Shown here in pieces: positions 61,641 to 64,000 of a DNA stretch of 64,000 bases. The position numbers and the translations under genes are program-made. Numbering within the stretch: position 1 is the first letter of the stretch; every line of letters begins with the position of its first letter. Source of the DNA: CAXXHQ01 sp963665265 (GTDB taxonomy: Bacteria; Planctomycetota; Planctomycetia; Pirellulales; Thermoguttaceae); NCBI GenBank assembly GCA_963665265.2, contig OY762224.2, positions 992,001 to 1,056,000 of the forward strand, in the 5' to 3' direction. Below the pieces are notes generated by a model that saw only the letters and a list, made by a program, of their open reading frames with translations, had not been told where the DNA came from and ran no database searches.

Positions 61641-61674
61641 AAACGCGTCCTCGCAACATGGCGAAGACGCGTTT
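61641..61674 (-). terminator. Terminator of glgC
   Basis: AAACGCGTC (61641-61649) pairs with GACGCGTTT (61666-61674), with an inner TCGC/GCGA extension. On the minus strand it is followed by TTTTTATATT. It lies 37 bases beyond the glgC stop. Confidence 0.85.
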
Positions 61675-61711
61675 GTTCGTTTTCTTGCGGAACTGTTTTT
61701 CGGCGATTCGC

Positions 61712-63013
61712 TTAACGCAATCGGTCCAGCGTCCAGTTGTCGGGCAACGTCGTTTCTTTGGGGATGACGACGATGCCGTCGCGGATCAACCCGAACGGAG
61801 TTTCGGGCGTCGATTCCAAGCCCGTCTCGTTGATAATTCGGACGTTCTTTCCGACGCGGCAATTCTTGTCGATGATCGCCCCTTCGATGTGCGAGCCGGC
61901 GCCGATTTCCATGGGCAGTTCGCCGTTCAAGCGATAGGTTTCGATGTCGTCGCAATGTTCGTAGTAGTCGTTGCCCATGATGATCGAATTTCGAATGACG
62001 ACGCCGCGACCGATTCGGCAGCGAAGGCCGATCACGCTGTTTTCGACCACGGCGCCGGTTTCGATTTGCGAGCCGTCGGCGATCAAGCTACGGGTGACGG
62101 CAGCGCCGTCGATGCGCGTCGGCGGAAGAAAACGAGCGCGGGTGTAAATCGGCGCCTCGGGCGAAAGGAGGTCGAACGGCGCATTGATTTGCGCCAGATC
62201 GAGATTCGCCTCGAAGAACGATTTGATCGTTCCGATGTCTTCCCAATAGCAGTCGGTCAAATGCACTTGCACGCGGCGAGTGCGGATCGAGGCGGGGAAA
62301 ACTTCCTTGCCGAAGTCGCGGTAGTCCGTTTTTCGCAGCACGTCGACCAAGGTGTCGCGGTTGAATAAGTAAATCCCCATGTTGGCCAGGCAGGTCCTTC
62401 CTCGCGATTGAATGCCCCACGCGTCGATCCAAGCCGGATCGGTGCGAACGTGGTCCAATTCCTCCTGCGTCTTGGGTTTTTCGAGGAATCCGACGACGCG
62501 GCCGGCGTCGTCCAATCGCATGATTCCCAAACCGGAGGCTTGATCGGCGTGGACCGGCACGCAACCGATGGTGACGTCGGCGCCGCTTTTGCGGTGCGAC
62601 TCCATCATTTGCCGGAAGTCCATCCGGTAAAGTTGATCGCCGGAAAGGATAAGCACATGCTCGACCCCGGGCTGCTCGATCGATCGCAGGTTTTGTCGCA
62701 CGGCGTCGGCGGTGCCTTGGTACCAGCCTGCGCCGGTTTCAAGCGTTTGTTGCGCGGCAAGCAATTCGACGAATCCGCCGGCGAAGGAGTCGAAGTTGTA
62801 GGTGCGACGAATATGTCGGTGCAAACTGACCGAGTTGAACTGCGTAAGGACGTAACAGCGATTAATGCCGCTATTGATGCAGTTCGACAGGGGAATATCG
62901 ATCAGACGGTACTTACCCGCGATTGGAACCGCCGGCTTTGAACGGTATTTCGTTAAGGGGTACAAACGCGTTCCTTGACCGCCGCCCAAAACCAATGCGA
63001 TTGTATTGTGCAT
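61712..63013 (-). CDS. glgC: Glucose-1-phosphate adenylyltransferase
   Basis: Makes ADP-glucose from glucose-1-phosphate and ATP, the committed step of glycogen synthesis. The protein has 433 aa. The N-terminal nucleotidyltransferase domain begins VLGGGQGTRLYPLTKYRSKPAVP, here split as GGGQGTRLYPLT and KPAVPIAGKYRLID. Later motifs are LSGDQLYRMDF and GTADAVRQN. A left-handed beta-helix C-terminal domain (about 300-425) carries the allosteric site. AGAGG lies 6 bases before the ATG. No other glycogen genes are in the window. Confidence 0.95.
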   Translation of the reverse strand: MHNTIALVLGGGQGTRLYPLTKYRSKPAVPIAGKYRLIDIPLSNCINSGINRCYVLTQFNSVSLHRHIRRTYNFDSFAGGFVELLAAQQTLETGAGWYQGTADAVRQNLRSIEQPGVEHVLILSGDQLYRMDFRQMMESHRKSGADVTIGCVPVHADQASGLGIMRLDDAGRVVGFLEKPKTQEELDHVRTDPAWIDAWGIQSRGRTCLANMGIYLFNRDTLVDVLRKTDYRDFGKEVFPASIRTRRVQVHLTDCYWEDIGTIKSFFEANLDLAQINAPFDLLSPEAPIYTRARFLPPTRIDGAAVTRSLIADGSQIETGAVVENSVIGLRCRIGRGVVIRNSIIMGNDYYEHCDDIETYRLNGELPMEIGAGSHIEGAIIDKNCRVGKNVRIINETGLESTPETPFGLIRDGIVVIPKETTLPDNWTLDRLR

Positions 63014-63676
63014 ACACGACCTCTGAGATCAAAGATGTCCGTAATACGCTCGGCGCGACGCCGGTTGACGATCGGGAATCCCAGACGGATTTCCTCGATC
63101 GCGAGACGAGTTTGGACCTTCGTCGCCGGAGCGCCTTTAGTCTAGCGAAGGGCGGTTCGAAAGTGAATCCTTCTTTGCGTCCAAAAGGGGGTCTTAAAGC
63201 GATTTATGTTGAACGATCGCAATGCGCCTGCAAAACATGCCGTACCCGTGAAGGGGGGACGTTGTGAAGCGATTGTATCGTCTGGCGCGCGAAGTCTTAA
63301 TAAACCCGATACGCCGCTTGTCGCGCCTATGCGTTTCGTATCTGGCGTAGTAAAGAGTCATGGATAAACGTTTCTGCCTTCTGTGAGGATTCTGCATGCT
63401 GTGTGTAGCACGTAAGTTCTTTTGGCTTCTTATTTTATCAAGCATTCCTAGAGTTCAGACGATACGGCATTTAGTGGAAAGTCGGGTTCTGTGCATCGAA
63501 AGGCAATGAACCTAAAAACGCATTGAAACGGGAATGGGAATTACCGGGGTTTCTTGTTTCAAACGGCATTTCCGCGTTGTAGTGGCGACGATTGCCCCGG
63601 CGTTGATGGATGCAGGGATCCGTCGTTAAGCGATTTTTGATAAGGATTAGCCTCTTTTCGCGAAGGATGCGAAAAT
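63014..63676. other. Intergenic region between glgC and the right-end gene
   Basis: No gene is supported. Both genes are transcribed away from it, so it holds two promoters. A micro-frame of 31 codons (63532-63627) was seen but not accepted. The second half is A/T-richer than average. Confidence 0.35.
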
Positions 63677-64000
63677 ATGAGCGGAAGAAGAATGCTTCTT
63701 GCGGCCTTAGTTCTAGCGGGCGGAATAGATTTTTTCTCCGTTTCTCCACGAACGGTTCTTTGGGCGTCTGACGATCCGGTCATCGACCGGATGAATCAGC
63801 TTGAGTCGGAGACCCAAGCGCTGCGCGCCGAGTTGGATCGGTTGCGTCAACCGGCTCCAGTTCAGCAGCCGATGGTTCAGCAAGACGCGCCAGTCGCTCG
63901 AGTAAGCGAAGCGCAAGCGGCGACTTCGGCTCCCATTGCGAACAATACGCTCGCCGCCTTGCCTGAACCGGCCGTCGCTCCGGCAGCGCCTGCCCAGCAA
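63677..64000 (+). CDS. Exported coiled-coil protein, cut by the right edge
   Basis: The first 108 codons of a gene that continues beyond the window. The ATG at 63677 follows GAAGGA at about 9 bases. A signal peptide is visible (MSGRRMLLAALVLAGG, with likely cleavage after about residue 31). It is followed by a short coiled coil (IDRMNQLESETQALRAELDR, about residues 36-56) and a Pro/Gln/Ala-rich linker. This start is typical of planctomycete outer-membrane or surface proteins with an N-terminal coiled coil, but the main domain lies outside and cannot be named. Confidence 0.75.
   Translation, partial: MSGRRMLLAALVLAGGIDFFSVSPRTVLWASDDPVIDRMNQLESETQALRAELDRLRQPAPVQQPMVQQDAPVARVSEAQAATSAPIANNTLAALPEPAVAPAAPAQQ

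Noticed and set aside
63532..63627. 31-codon frame before the right-end gene
   Set aside because: Only a weak GGGA upstream and no protein-like features.

Overview
The window looks like chromosomal DNA of a planctomycete, most likely of the Pirellulales. The basis is the type of genes seen: DUF1573 and FHA proteins, PEP-CTERM proteins with T5SS-type repeats, a divergent PilM-like cluster, many short Cys-anchored lipoproteins, tandem clpP genes, and short operons with long structured intergenic gaps. This is inference from gene content, because no 16S gene is present. There is no prophage, insertion sequence or CRISPR array. The right end cuts through one gene.

Layout. 0.4-8.4 kb: a chemoreceptor, then a convergent three-gene cluster that looks like a remodelled type IV pilus or type II secretion inner-membrane platform (a PilM-like ATPase fused to a membrane/periplasmic part, plus two single-pass proteins). 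8.7-13.5 kb: a GH38/57-like protein, cytidylate kinase, an FxsA-like membrane protein and a small lipoprotein. 13.7-17.7 kb: sulfate adenylyltransferase with a downstream TauE-type exporter, a divergent Rrf2 regulator and a DUF1573 protein. 18.2-22 kb: the translation and secretion cluster ffh-rpsP-trmD-rplS-yraN, without rimM between rpsP and trmD. 22.1-29.9 kb: a TetR-controlled RND efflux operon, then a metal-handling pair (lipoprotein and CusB-like adaptor) sharing a Cys-rich C-terminal domain. 29.9-32.1 kb: nrfHA, for ammonia-forming nitrite reduction.

32.2-38.2 kb is the most accessory-looking part. It holds a HEAT-repeat gene remnant and two PEP-CTERM surface-type proteins. Their promoter, leader and signal-peptide regions form a nearly identical direct repeat of about 300 bp, and their C-terminal modules are also duplicated. 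The first protein carries about 15 imperfect repeats of about 50 residues. 38.4-44.4 kb: a secreted protein behind a large inverted repeat, a phospholipid-type methyltransferase, rpsA, plsC and ribD. 44.9-50.3 kb: tRNA-Gly, tig, two clpP genes, a lipoprotein and a GntR regulator. 50.6-55.8 kb: tRNA-Arg, a sigma-70 family factor, a three-gene operon of exported/membrane proteins including a 41-residue microprotein, and a DEDDy exonuclease. 55.9-64 kb: pepT, an FHA protein, a lipoprotein, an HtrA-type protease, a small soluble protein, glgC and a cut-off exported coiled-coil protein.

Many starts were moved inward from the longest possible frame where a Shine-Dalgarno sequence or family N-terminus supported it. 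Hairpin terminators, four or five plausible promoters and several structured intergenic elements are listed separately. Large open frames antisense to rpsA, nrfA and other genes were judged artefacts of codon bias.
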